Below are positions 17,404 to 25,259 of a DNA stretch of 64,000 nucleotides, in pieces. The notes under the pieces are model-generated. The model was not told where the DNA came from and did no database searches. It saw only the letters and a list, made by a program, of their open reading frames with translations. The DNA is from Kitasatospora sp. NBC_00374 (GTDB lineage: Bacteria; Actinomycetota; Actinomycetes; Streptomycetales; Streptomycetaceae), in NCBI RefSeq assembly GCF_041434935.1, contig NZ_CP107964.1, positions 8,043,001 to 8,107,000 on the forward strand, read 5' to 3'. Position 1 is the first letter of the stretch; each line of letters starts with the position of its first letter. The translations under genes and the position numbers were made by a program.

Positions 17404-17422
17404 AGTATATGATGGACCATCA
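17404..17422 (-). promoter_or_regulatory. Promoter and operator of the SulP gene
   Basis: On the minus strand, TATACT (17409-17404) is a good -10 box. Directly upstream of it lies the perfect palindrome TGATGGACCATCA (17410-17422; six-base arms around a central A), so a bound protein would sit between the -35 and -10 regions. No convincing -35 box is seen, which fits an activator-dependent or repressed promoter. The element lies in an AT-rich island (about 17395-17465). Confidence 0.5.
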
Positions 17423-17802
17423 GACCAGATTCCAGAGTTGGTTCACATATGATGAAATGACGATTCCGTGAGGAGTGCGTAACGTCCGGAACGGATTGCT
17501 CCACTCCACCGGTGAAGGCCAGGTCGGGCCGGTCGGGGAGTCGGATTCTCGGCGCATCGGTGCGTGCACGGTCTCCTGGGGTACGCCGGTTCCCCCGGGG
17601 GCGCGGCAGGATGCCGCGGAGAATCGACGCTCGGAGGTCGGTCCGGCTGCCGGTGTCGGAGGCGGTCCTCACGAACACCGGCGCGTCAGTGGCGAGTAGA
17701 AGTGGCGGTGTCGATGCCGGCGTCCCGCCGGGATGCCCGCGATCAAGCCGGGAAGTGACCGAAAGTCAGATTCCAGGCCCAGTCGACCCGGAAAACCGCA
17801 GT
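17423..17802. other. Intergenic stretch without a supported gene
   Basis: About 380 bases between the SulP promoter and the stop of the S24/S26-like gene. It starts AT-rich with ATATGATGAAATG, then becomes GC-rich. Open frames exist on both strands but have Arg/Pro-rich translations typical of GC shadows and no ribosome site. I see no RNA gene or repeat. Confidence 0.5.
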
Positions 17803-18150
17803 TCAGCTCGCAGGGGACTTCCGGGCCGAGCCCGTCCTGGGGGTGCCCCCGACGCTCAGGCAGATGCCGAACACCCGGTCGTGACCGGTCCAACCGTTCA
17901 CCCGGCCGCGGTTGTTGCTGATCTGCACCCGCCGCCGCGCCGGATCCACCGCCGAGACCAGGTGCAGGTACACCGTCCCGGAGACCCGGGCGAGCACGAC
18001 GTCACCGACCTCCAGCAGCGCCGGATCCACCGGGCCCACCACGACCTGCTGCCGGCTGCGAATCAGCGGCACCATCGACGATCCGGTCGGCCGGAACTCC
18101 ACGGTGGCCCCGCCGGCCACCCGCCCCGCCACCGCGTCCAGCATTCCCAT
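17803..18150 (-). CDS. S24/S26 peptidase-fold protein lacking the catalytic Lys
   Basis: A 115-residue soluble protein with the LexA/signal-peptidase beta-fold. TGSSMVPLI near residues 22-30 carries the Ser of the Ser-Lys dyad, then GDVVLARVSGTVYLHLVSAV and ISNNRGRVNGWTGHDRVFGI. In active S24/S26 enzymes a Lys is expected in the strand after GDVV; here no Lys occurs before the C-terminal tail. There is no membrane helix, so it is not a signal peptidase. GGGAGG lies about 8 bases before the ATG at 18150. It may be a degenerate or binding-only member; function unknown. Confidence 0.7.
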   Translation of the reverse strand: MGMLDAVAGRVAGGATVEFRPTGSSMVPLIRSRQQVVVGPVDPALLEVGDVVLARVSGTVYLHLVSAVDPARRRVQISNNRGRVNGWTGHDRVFGICLSVGGTPRTGSARKSPAS

Positions 18151-18255
18151 CCGCCGATCCTCCCCGACCCGGCCCCGTCACCGCCCGGAATATCGCACCG
18201 GCACGGACGGTCGGCGCCGAAGGCTCTGCGGCCGGCGTTCTGCGGCCGGCGCGGA

Positions 18256-18744
18256 TCACAGCGCCCGGTGCATGATGTGCAGGCCCACATAGCCCGCGGT
18301 CGGGTGCCGGAACCCCTCCGGGAGGGTGCCGATCACGGTGAAGCCGAGCGACCGGTAGAGCCTCACCGCGTGCTCGTTGGTCTCCACCACGGCGTTGAAC
18401 TGCATCGCCCGGAATCCCGCCGCCCGCGCCCACTCCACCGAGTACGCGCACAGCGCCCGGCCCACCCCCCTGCCACCGTGCCCGGGATCGACCATGTAGC
18501 TGGCGCTCGCGATGTGCGAGCCGTTGCCCTGGTGGTTCCGGTTCATCTTCGCGCTGCCGAGCACCGTGCCGTCGTCGTCGACGGCGACCACCGTCCGGTT
18601 CGGCGCCGACAGCAGCCACCAGCCGGCCCCCTCCTCCTCTCCCAGGTCCGTCGGAAAGGTGAAGGTCTCGCCCGCGGCGACGATCCGGTGGAAGAACGGC
18701 CAGATGGCGGGCCAGTCCGCTGCGGTGGCTTCCCTGATCAGCAT
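18256..18744 (-). CDS. GNAT family N-acetyltransferase
   Basis: A 162-residue single GNAT domain. The acetyl-CoA loop is GHGGRGVGRALC, preceded by the beta-4 strand IASASYMVDP and followed by NAVVETNEHAVRLYRSLGF. I start at MLIREATAAD (18744) because the family normally begins at this first strand; an upstream start at 18780 is possible. Substrate unknown; closest in pattern to small-molecule or phosphinothricin-type acetyltransferases. Monocistronic by spacing. Confidence 0.88.
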   Translation of the reverse strand: MLIREATAADWPAIWPFFHRIVAAGETFTFPTDLGEEEGAGWWLLSAPNRTVVAVDDDGTVLGSAKMNRNHQGNGSHIASASYMVDPGHGGRGVGRALCAYSVEWARAAGFRAMQFNAVVETNEHAVRLYRSLGFTVIGTLPEGFRHPTAGYVGLHIMHRAL

Positions 18745-18792
18745 GCGGACAGGATGCCGGGACGGCCGTTCGGGCGCCAACGGATTTCCGCG

Positions 18793-19698
18793 TCAGCTCC
18801 GCGCCCGCAGGCGCCGCAGCATCCGGGCGTCCTGGAACCCGACCTCGCGGGCCGCGCTCTCCGCCGTCGCACCGTGCGCGATCAGGTGTTCAGCCCGCTC
18901 GACCCGCAGACCCTGCTGGTAGCGCAGCGGTGTCAGGCCGGTCGCACCGGTGAAGCGCCGGGTCAGGGTGCGTTCGCTCATCCCGGTCTCCGCCGCGAGC
19001 GAGGCCAGCGAGAGCCGGGAGGTGAACCTGGAGTCGATCAGGTCCTGGGCCCGGTGCACCGCGTCGACCAGGTGCGCCCGGTGCCGGAGCATCACCCCGG
19101 CCTGCTGCTCGTCGCCGTTGCGGCGGGCCTGGACGACCATCGAGCGGGCCACCTGCGAGGCGGCGTACGGGCCGTGCCGCGAGGCGACCAGGTGCAGTGC
19201 GAGGTCGATCCCGCTGGCGATCCCGGCCGAGGTCAGCACCCGGTCGTCCTCCACGAACAGCACGTCGTGCACCACCCGCGCGGCGGGGTGGCGGCGGGCC
19301 AGCTCCTCCTGGATGTCGTGGTGGGTGGTGCACCGGCGGCCGTCCAGCAGTCCGGCCCGGCCGAGCGCGTCCGCGCCCGAGCACACGCTCGCCACCGTCC
19401 CGCCCGCCGCGTGGTGGGCGGCCAGCCGCTCCAGCGAGGCGGTGCCGAGCTCGCCGTTGGTCCGCAGCGTGTCCGAGCGCCAGCCCGGCACCACGACCAG
19501 GTCCCGGGCGTGCAGCCGCGGCCACCGGGTGCCGGCCCGCAGGGTGAGGCCCTGCGCGGTGGGGACGTCCTCCTGCTCGGCCACGTAGTCGAGCCGGTAG
19601 CCGTGGCCGAGGTCGTCCGCCGTCGAGAACACCTGGGCGGGGCCGGCCAGGTCCAGCAGGTGCAGCTGCGGGACGAGCAGGAAGACGACCCTGGTCAC
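18793..19698 (-). CDS. GlxA family transcriptional regulator (second copy)
   Basis: A 301-residue regulator with an N-terminal DJ-1-like domain (VVFLLVPQLHLLDLAGPAQV; Cys in VASVCSGADALGRAG) and a C-terminal AraC helix-turn-helix (LAAETGMSERTLTRRF, GATGLTPLRYQQ). The GTG start at 19698 overlaps the stop of the isochorismatase gene (GTGA), so the two are translationally coupled. The regulator probably controls this operon or senses its substrate. No ribosome site other than coupling is needed. Confidence 0.88.
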   Translation of the reverse strand: MTRVVFLLVPQLHLLDLAGPAQVFSTADDLGHGYRLDYVAEQEDVPTAQGLTLRAGTRWPRLHARDLVVVPGWRSDTLRTNGELGTASLERLAAHHAAGGTVASVCSGADALGRAGLLDGRRCTTHHDIQEELARRHPAARVVHDVLFVEDDRVLTSAGIASGIDLALHLVASRHGPYAASQVARSMVVQARRNGDEQQAGVMLRHRAHLVDAVHRAQDLIDSRFTSRLSLASLAAETGMSERTLTRRFTGATGLTPLRYQQGLRVERAEHLIAHGATAESAAREVGFQDARMLRRLRARS

Positions 19699-20279
19699 GA
19701 TCCGGTCAGCTCCTCCACTGTGGCGATCCGGGCGAAGCGGCCCGCCAGCGCGTACTCGGTCCGGGCGGTGATCTCGGCTGTGCCGAGGGTCAGCGGATCG
19801 GCCAGGACCTCCTCCAGGCTGCGCCCGGAGGGGGCGTTCCGGTGCTCGATCGGGTGTGTCGCGGTGGCGTCCGTCACGAACACGACATCGTAGCCGAGGT
19901 CGGAGGCGACCCTGGCGGTGGTCTCGCAGCACTGCTCGGTGCGGATTCCGCTGATCACCACCTCGCGGACGCCGTGCCGGGTCAGCAGCTGCTGGAGGTT
20001 GGTCGTGGTGAAGGCGTTGTGCGAGGTCTTGAGCACGACGGGCTCGCCGTCGGCGGGCGAGAGGCCGTCGATCGGGCGGACGTGGCCGAGGGCCGGGTCG
20101 AAGACGTCACCGGTGCCCGGCTCGGTGTGCAGGACCCAGACCACCAGGTCTCCCCGGGTCCGGGCGGCGTCCACCAGTCGGCTGACCTTCCCGACGATGC
20201 CGGGGTTGGAGACGGCGGCCCAGTTCGGCCGCCGGCGGAAGGATTCCTGGACGTCGATCACGACGAGAGCGCTGTTCAT
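19695..20279 (-). CDS. Isochorismatase-like cysteine hydrolase
   Basis: A 194-residue cytoplasmic hydrolase. The catalytic triad is visible as D9 (LVVIDVQESF), K84 (VVLKTSHNAF) and C117 (GIRTEQCCETT), followed by DATATHP. Family members hydrolyse amides or vinyl ethers (nicotinamide, N-carbamoyl compounds, isochorismate). The pairing with a coupled GlxA regulator favours a nitrogenous small molecule. It is the first gene of a two-gene operon; the exact substrate is not predictable. Confidence 0.9.
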   Translation of the reverse strand: MNSALVVIDVQESFRRRPNWAAVSNPGIVGKVSRLVDAARTRGDLVVWVLHTEPGTGDVFDPALGHVRPIDGLSPADGEPVVLKTSHNAFTTTNLQQLLTRHGVREVVISGIRTEQCCETTARVASDLGYDVVFVTDATATHPIEHRNAPSGRSLEEVLADPLTLGTAEITARTEYALAGRFARIATVEELTGS

Positions 20280-20403
20280 ACCGCCATCCTGCTGTGTGCG
20301 GGCCGCCGGCTGAAGGCACCATCGGGCCCCGATCCGGACCGATCCGGTCAGCTCCGGCCGGCCGGCTGCCGAAACCGGTTCCGGCTCGTGGCGGCACCGG
20401 CGT

Positions 20404-20418
20404 ACAGGTCTGACCTGT
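20404..20418. promoter_or_regulatory. DasR-like operator (distal) upstream of chitinase
   Basis: ACAGGTC-T-GACCTGT, a perfect inverted repeat with seven-base arms around a central T. It resembles the DasR-responsive element (core TGGTCTAGACCA) and the GGTC/GACC direct-repeat elements described in streptomycete chitinase promoters. It lies about 80 bases upstream of the promoter -35 box. Confidence 0.6.
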
Positions 20419-20495
20419 CGTCAGATCAGCGGCCCGGGCTTGTGGCGCCGGGCCGCCCGTGCGGTGTGCATCGGGTGGGGGATTGCCGCCAGGCC

Positions 20496-20524
20496 TTGAC
20501 AGGTCTATACCATCGCGGTTGAGT
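20496..20524 (+). promoter_or_regulatory. Chitinase promoter with overlapping DasR-like site
   Basis: TTGACA (20496-20501) is a perfect -35 box. After 17 bases comes TTGAGT (20519-20524), a weak -10. The spacer holds AGGTCTATACCA (20501-20512), which differs from the DasR core TGGTCTAGACCA at two positions. A repressor bound here would block polymerase directly. The leader to GTG 20642 is about 110 bases. Confidence 0.65.
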
Positions 20525-20641
20525 CACCCTCAGCCCCGCACCGGCCCGCACCCCGGTCGGCCCGGACCCCACCCGGGCCCCCGCGCGGGGCAGACCTGTC
20601 TCCGATCCCGTGCGGCCCCCACCGCACGAAGGGGTGATCAC

Positions 20642-21730
20642 GTGTCAGTCCACCGTTTTCTGGCGTTCCTGTCCGCCGTCGCGGCCGCGATAGCGCTGGC
20701 GGTCGTCCTCCCGTCCTCGGCCTCGGCCGCGACCTGCGTGGCCGCCTGGAGCCCGTCCGCGGTGTACACCGGCGGCGCCACCGCCTCGTACAACAGCCAC
20801 AACTGGTCCGCCAAGTGGTGGACCCAGAACGAGACCCCCGGCGGTGCCTCCGGCGTCTGGGCCGACCAGGGCGCCTGCGGCGGGGGCGGCGGCAGCACCC
20901 CCACCCCGACCCCCACCGGCGGCAGCTGCACCTACCCGGCCTGGGTGGCCGGCCAGACGTACACCACCGGCACCGTCGTCCGGTACACCAACGGCGGCCT
21001 CTACCGCGCCACCCACGACAACCCGGGCTACGACCCGGTGATCAGCACCTGGTACTGGGAGCCGTACAGCTGCTCCGGCTCGCCGACCCCGACCCAGGCC
21101 CCGGACCCGGGCGGATTCCCGGTCAGCGAGGCCCAGTTCAACCAGATGTTCCCGAGCCGCAACTCCTTCTACACCTACAGCGGCCTGACCGCCGCGCTCA
21201 GCGCGTACCCCGCCTTCGCGGCCACCGGCAGCGACACCGTCCGCAAGCAGGAGGCCGCGGCCTTCCTCGCCAACGTCAGCCACGAGACCGGCGGCCTGGT
21301 GTACGTGGTCGAGCAGAACACGGCCAACTACCCGCACTACTGCGACGCCGGCCAGCCGTACGGCTGCCCGGCCGGCCAGGCCGCGTACTACGGCCGCGGG
21401 CCGATCCAGCTGAGCTGGAACTTCAACTACAAGGCCGCCGGCGACGCGCTCGGCATCAACCTGCTGGCCAACCCCAACCTGGTGCAGACCGACGCCGCCG
21501 TGGCCTGGAAGACCGCCCTCTGGTACTGGAACACCCAGAGCGGTCCGGGCACCATGACCCCGCACAACGCGATGGTCAACGGCTACGGCTTCGGTGAGAC
21601 CATCCGGAGCATCAACGGCAGCCTGGAGTGCAACGGCGGCAACCCGGCCCAGGTGCAGAGCCGGATCAACTCGTACCAGAGCTTCACGCAGATCCTGGGC
21701 ACCGTCCCGGGCTCCAACCTGAGCTGCTGA
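20642..21730 (+). CDS. Secreted GH19 chitinase with two chitin-binding modules
   Basis: A 362-residue secreted enzyme that hydrolyses chitin to oligosaccharides. Sec signal at 1-30 (cleavage after SASA), first CBM5/12-like module about 31-80 (paired aromatic residues NWSAKWW), Thr/Pro linker, second module about 95-143 (TWYWEPYSC), linker, then the GH19 catalytic domain from about 158. Catalytic residues E214 (SHETGG) and E223 (YVVEQN) are present. The GTG start has GAAGGGG upstream. Two DasR-like sites precede it, consistent with induction by chitin-derived amino sugars. Two binding modules of different type are somewhat unusual. Confidence 0.93.
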   Translation: MSVHRFLAFLSAVAAAIALAVVLPSSASAATCVAAWSPSAVYTGGATASYNSHNWSAKWWTQNETPGGASGVWADQGACGGGGGSTPTPTPTGGSCTYPAWVAGQTYTTGTVVRYTNGGLYRATHDNPGYDPVISTWYWEPYSCSGSPTPTQAPDPGGFPVSEAQFNQMFPSRNSFYTYSGLTAALSAYPAFAATGSDTVRKQEAAAFLANVSHETGGLVYVVEQNTANYPHYCDAGQPYGCPAGQAAYYGRGPIQLSWNFNYKAAGDALGINLLANPNLVQTDAAVAWKTALWYWNTQSGPGTMTPHNAMVNGYGFGETIRSINGSLECNGGNPAQVQSRINSYQSFTQILGTVPGSNLSC

Positions 21731-21745
21731 CCCTCAGTCGCCGGC

Positions 21746-21780
21746 CGCCGGACCGCCCCCTCACCGGGTGCGGTCCGGCG
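21746..21780. terminator. Hairpin between chitinase and VOC gene
   Basis: An 11-bp perfect stem (CGCCGGACCGC paired with GCGGTCCGGCG) with a 13-base loop, placed between the chitinase stop and the convergent VOC gene stop. No T-run. Confidence 0.55.
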
Positions 21781-21795
21781 CGTCGCGCCGGGGTG

Positions 21796-22167
21796 TCAGG
21801 GTGTCAGGTGGCAGACCGCCTCGAGGTTGTTGCCGTCCGGGTCGCGGACGAAGGCGGCGAAGTAGCCGGGGTGGTAGTCCGGCCACTCCTGCGGCGGGTG
21901 CAGGGCCGTGGCCCCGGCCGCCGTCGCGATGGTGAAGAAGGCCACCACGGCCGCACGGTCCGGCGCGCGCACGGCGATGTGGGCCTCGCGGAAGCCGTCG
22001 CCGGAGGTCTGCGGGCCGAGCCACAGACTCGGCACCGGCGGGACGCCGTAGCCGACGGCCCCGTCGTGTTCCATCAGGCGGCGGGCGCCGAGGGGCTCCA
22101 GCACGGCGTCGTAGAACGCGGTGGAGGCGGCCAGGTCGGCGCACTGGATCGAGAGGTGATCGAGCAT
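21796..22167 (-). CDS. VOC family (glyoxalase-fold) protein
   Basis: A 123-residue single-domain protein. It begins MLDHLSIQCADLAASTAFYD and ends FVRDPDGNNLEAVCH, which carries the conserved C-terminal metal-ligand Glu. The ATG at 22167 follows GGGAGG by about 9 bases; the upstream in-frame ATGs are too close to that site. Members are metal-dependent lyases, dioxygenases or resistance binding proteins. The substrate is unknown. Confidence 0.87.
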   Translation of the reverse strand: MLDHLSIQCADLAASTAFYDAVLEPLGARRLMEHDGAVGYGVPPVPSLWLGPQTSGDGFREAHIAVRAPDRAAVVAFFTIATAAGATALHPPQEWPDYHPGYFAAFVRDPDGNNLEAVCHLTP

Positions 22168-22286
22168 CCGGCCATCCTCCCGCATCCGCCGTCCGTCGGC
22201 CGGTCAGGCGCGGCGGCCCGCCCCGGCCGGTTAGGGTCGTCAGGGCCGCGGGGACGGCCGAGCTGCTTTCCGGAGGGGGTACGGCG

Positions 22287-23102
22287 ATGCGTGGTGCATA
22301 CGTGTTCGAGCAGGTGGGGGACGGCGAGCGGGAGCGCCTGGCCGCACTGGAGGAGGTCTACGACGAGGTGACGCGCGAGCGGATCACCGCGCTCGGCCTC
22401 GCGGACGGGTGGCGCTGCCTGGAGGTCGGCTGCGGCGCGGGCAGCATCGCCCGCTGGCTCGCCCACCGGGTCGGCGGCGCCGGGGAGGTGCTCGCGATCG
22501 ACCTGGACCCGCGCTTCCTGCAGGACGCCACCGAGCCGGGCCTGCGCGTTCTGCGCCACGATGTGACGGCGGGTCCGCTCCCGGGCGGGGACTACGACCT
22601 GGTGCACGCCCGGGCCGTGCTGGAGCACCTGCCGCAGCGCGACGAGGTGCTGCGCCGGATGGCCGGGGCACTGCGCCTGGGCGGGCGGCTGGTGGTCGAG
22701 GACTTCGACATCGAGGGCCCGATGGCGGACGCCGTGGCCCGGTACTGGCCCGCCGGGCAGGGCGACCGGGCCCGCCGACTGCTCGCGGCCCTCCGGAGCG
22801 CGTTCACCGCGGCCGGTGTGGACGTCGGCTACGGCCGCCGGCTGCCCGAGGAGTTCGCGTCGCTCGGGCTGACCGGCATCGGCGCCCGGATCCACGCGCC
22901 GCTGCTGCCCGCCGGAACTCCCTTCCTCGGGATGACGCTGGGCCGGATGCGGCCGCGGCTGGTCGCCACCGGCCTGATCACCGATGCCGAGGTCACCGCG
23001 GCCGTCGAACTGACCCGGCACAGCCCTCACGTCCCGAACTTCATGGTCACCGCGTGGGGTCACCGGCCCGGTCCCGGACCTGCCGCGCCCGCTGCCGGGT
23101 GA
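22287..23102 (+). CDS. Class I SAM-dependent methyltransferase
   Basis: A 271-residue cytoplasmic protein. Motif I is CLEVGCGAGSIARWL at about 47-61, the acidic end of strand 2 is LAIDLDP, and YDLVHARAVLEHLP is motif IV/post-II. The C-terminal third is an extra helical cap typical of small-molecule methyltransferases. CGGAGGGGG lies upstream of the start. Its last 56 bases overlap the 3' end of the convergent PrnB-like gene. Substrate unknown. Confidence 0.87.
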   Translation: MRGAYVFEQVGDGERERLAALEEVYDEVTRERITALGLADGWRCLEVGCGAGSIARWLAHRVGGAGEVLAIDLDPRFLQDATEPGLRVLRHDVTAGPLPGGDYDLVHARAVLEHLPQRDEVLRRMAGALRLGGRLVVEDFDIEGPMADAVARYWPAGQGDRARRLLAALRSAFTAAGVDVGYGRRLPEEFASLGLTGIGARIHAPLLPAGTPFLGMTLGRMRPRLVATGLITDAEVTAAVELTRHSPHVPNFMVTAWGHRPGPGPAAPAAG

Positions 23103-24117
23103 GCTCCAGGACCAGCCGGACGGTCTCCGGGGCCGCTCCCGCGCTGCCGGCCCCGTACCCCGCCTCCTCGGTGTACGCCCGCCGGACCAGGCGCAGGTGC
23201 CGGCCCCGGAACGCCAGCAGCGAGCGCAGCAGCCCGGCCACCGCCTCCGCCGTACGCCGCAGGTCCGGTCCCGGCCGCGGGCCGGCCTCGTCGAGGGCCC
23301 GGGCCAGGACGGTCGCCACCGACGGCAGGCCGGCCCGCTCCCGGTACAGCGCGGCCCACCCGGGCAGTCCGTAGCCGGTCAACTCCTCCTGGAGGGAGAG
23401 GTGTTCGGGATCCGGGCGGTCGCCGGACCAGAGCAGGTGGTCGACCAGGTACAGCGGGACGTGCGCGGCGGCGGGCCCGAAGTACCGCCGCCCGCCCACC
23501 CGGACGTCCTCCATGTAGGGGCGCAGGCGGGCCATGAAGAATCCGGCCGGGTCCACCGACCGGGTCACCCGGGCGGCAACCTCCGGCAGTAACGCCAGCT
23601 GCCGGGCGGCGTCCTCGCAGCCGTCGGCGAACGCGGGCTCGTCCGGCTTCAGACCGCTCAGCCCGGCCAGCACCAGGGCCGCCCGCTCGACCGCGGGCGC
23701 GCTCGCCCGGACGGCATCGATCAGCACGCCCTCCTCGGCCGCGCCCGTGAACATCCGGCGGCGCCGGCCGGCCGGGTTCCACGCGCCGTAGTGCAGCACG
23801 GTGTCCCGGGGCACCATACCCACCGACGCGCCGAGCTCCAGCAGCACCGGCTCGGCCCCGGGCACCGCGTCCAGCGGCTCGACCCCGTGCCGCCGCAGTG
23901 ACCCGAGGAACATGCCGAGGTCACGCACCACCGCCAGCCGGTCGCCGGTGTCCACCCACCGGCCGGGCGGGCAGCCGGCCACCAGCGCCCCGAGCTCCCG
24001 CCCGAGCGCCGCCACGTCCCCCCGGGCGTTCAGCTCCGGCAGCCGGGCGAGCACCGCGTCCGCGCCCAGCGGATCACGCCCGGCCACCCCACGGCAGAAC
24101 TCCGAACCGAGCTCCAT
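23047..24117 (-). CDS. PrnB-like (DUF1864) protein of the indoleamine dioxygenase superfamily
   Basis: A 356-residue protein. The segments RDLGMFLGSLRRHGVEPLDA, MVPRDTVLHYGAWNP and RRMFTG match my memory of the monodechloroaminopyrrolnitrin synthase (PrnB) family, a heme-binding all-helical fold related to indoleamine 2,3-dioxygenase. PrnB rearranges chlorinated tryptophan in pyrrolnitrin synthesis. No halogenase or other prn gene is nearby, so this is likely a stand-alone homologue with another substrate. GGGAGG lies about 8 bases before the ATG. The 3' end overlaps the convergent methyltransferase gene by 56 bases. Confidence 0.68.
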   Translation of the reverse strand: MELGSEFCRGVAGRDPLGADAVLARLPELNARGDVAALGRELGALVAGCPPGRWVDTGDRLAVVRDLGMFLGSLRRHGVEPLDAVPGAEPVLLELGASVGMVPRDTVLHYGAWNPAGRRRRMFTGAAEEGVLIDAVRASAPAVERAALVLAGLSGLKPDEPAFADGCEDAARQLALLPEVAARVTRSVDPAGFFMARLRPYMEDVRVGGRRYFGPAAAHVPLYLVDHLLWSGDRPDPEHLSLQEELTGYGLPGWAALYRERAGLPSVATVLARALDEAGPRPGPDLRRTAEAVAGLLRSLLAFRGRHLRLVRRAYTEEAGYGAGSAGAAPETVRLVLELTRQRARQVRDRAGDPTR

Positions 24118-24258
24118 CGGCCCCACCTCCCCGCCAGGCATCGTCGCACGCCCGGATCTGCACGGGCCGTGCGGCCCGGGAACCGCGCTCCGCGCGCGGG
24201 CGTCCGGTCCGTTCGAGGACGGTCGACCGGACCGGCCGTGGGCACGAAGGAGTGCAGC

Positions 24259-24882
24259 ATGACCGCGCGAGCCACCCGCCACCTGTACCTGGTCCGGCAC
24301 GCGGAAGCCCTGCCGGACGAGAGCGGGCTGACGGAGAACGGGCGCCGGCAGGCCGTCCTGCTCGGCCGCCGGCTCCGGGGCGTTCCCCTCGCCGCCCTCC
24401 ACCACGGCCCGCTGCCCAGGGCCGCGCAGACCGCGCGCCTGATCGCCGACCAGTTGGACGGCGTCCTCCCGCAGGTCGCGGAGACCGCCGGGGACTACCT
24501 CCCGTACGTCCCGCAGCGGGCCGAACTGCCACCGGACTGCGCCGACCACCTGCTCCGCTTCCTCGACCGGTTCCCGCCCGGGGAGCGGGAACACGGCCCG
24601 GCCCTGGCAAGGGATGCGATCGAGCGGTTCACCGGCCCGGTCCCCGGTGACCGGGACCGCCACGAACTGGTCGTCACCCACAACTTCCTGGCGGGCTGGC
24701 TCGTCCGGCACGCCCTCGACGCACCGGACTGGCGCTGGCTCGGCCTCAACCACGCCAACGCCGCCCTGACCGTCATCCGCTACGCCCCGGACCGGCCGTC
24801 CACCGTCGTCCTCCACAACGACCTGCGACACCTGCCGGCCGACCTGCGCTGGACCGGCTTCCCGCCCGAGCCCCACCTGTGA
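24259..24882 (+). CDS. Histidine phosphatase family protein
   Basis: A 207-residue branch-2-like phosphoglycerate-mutase fold protein. The catalytic motif is LYLVRHAE (RHG motif with Ala for Gly), with GPLPRAAQTARLIA carrying the second Arg. The second catalytic His lies in LVVTHNFLAGWLVR. AAGGAG is 7 bases before the ATG at 24259. Members dephosphorylate small phosphoesters or proteins; no substrate can be assigned. Confidence 0.88.
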   Translation: MTARATRHLYLVRHAEALPDESGLTENGRRQAVLLGRRLRGVPLAALHHGPLPRAAQTARLIADQLDGVLPQVAETAGDYLPYVPQRAELPPDCADHLLRFLDRFPPGEREHGPALARDAIERFTGPVPGDRDRHELVVTHNFLAGWLVRHALDAPDWRWLGLNHANAALTVIRYAPDRPSTVVLHNDLRHLPADLRWTGFPPEPHL

Positions 24883-25259
24883 GCACCGCCGCCCCCAGGG
24901 CCCAGGGTTCCGGTGATCGGCGCGGTGTGCGCCGACCCGTCCGCCAGGGGGAATCCTGACCTGTACGTCCTGCCGCGTCCTGGGGGCCGACACGGCCGCC
25001 GGGGTGCCGGCCGTGCTGCTGATCGAACGGATCACCGCAGTCCAGGCCGGGCCGACCCGGCGGGCACCGGTGGCGACGGCCACCGCCTGACACGGGCCGG
25101 GGTACCGACCGTCGCGAGCGGGTCCGGACATCGGTGCTGCGATCGGGGGAAGGGCGCCGTGGCTTCCTTGACTCCTCGGGGCGGGCGGAACAGAGTCGGT
25201 GCGCGGCCAACCTGACGCCGCGTCATGCCGGCCGCCGACCCGGGGGAGCCGCACCAGCG
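24883..25259. other. Intergenic stretch without a supported gene
   Basis: About 375 bases. One plus-strand frame ending at about 25090 reads partly protein-like (GADTAAGVPAVLLIERITAV) but has no start codon with a ribosome site and could be a remnant. Other frames are GC shadows. No RNA gene seen. Confidence 0.45.

Noticed and set aside
24900..25090. Protein-like frame (GADTAAGVPAVLLIERITAV) before the GAP gene
   Set aside because: No start codon with a ribosome site and no recognisable family; listed only as part of the intergenic stretch.
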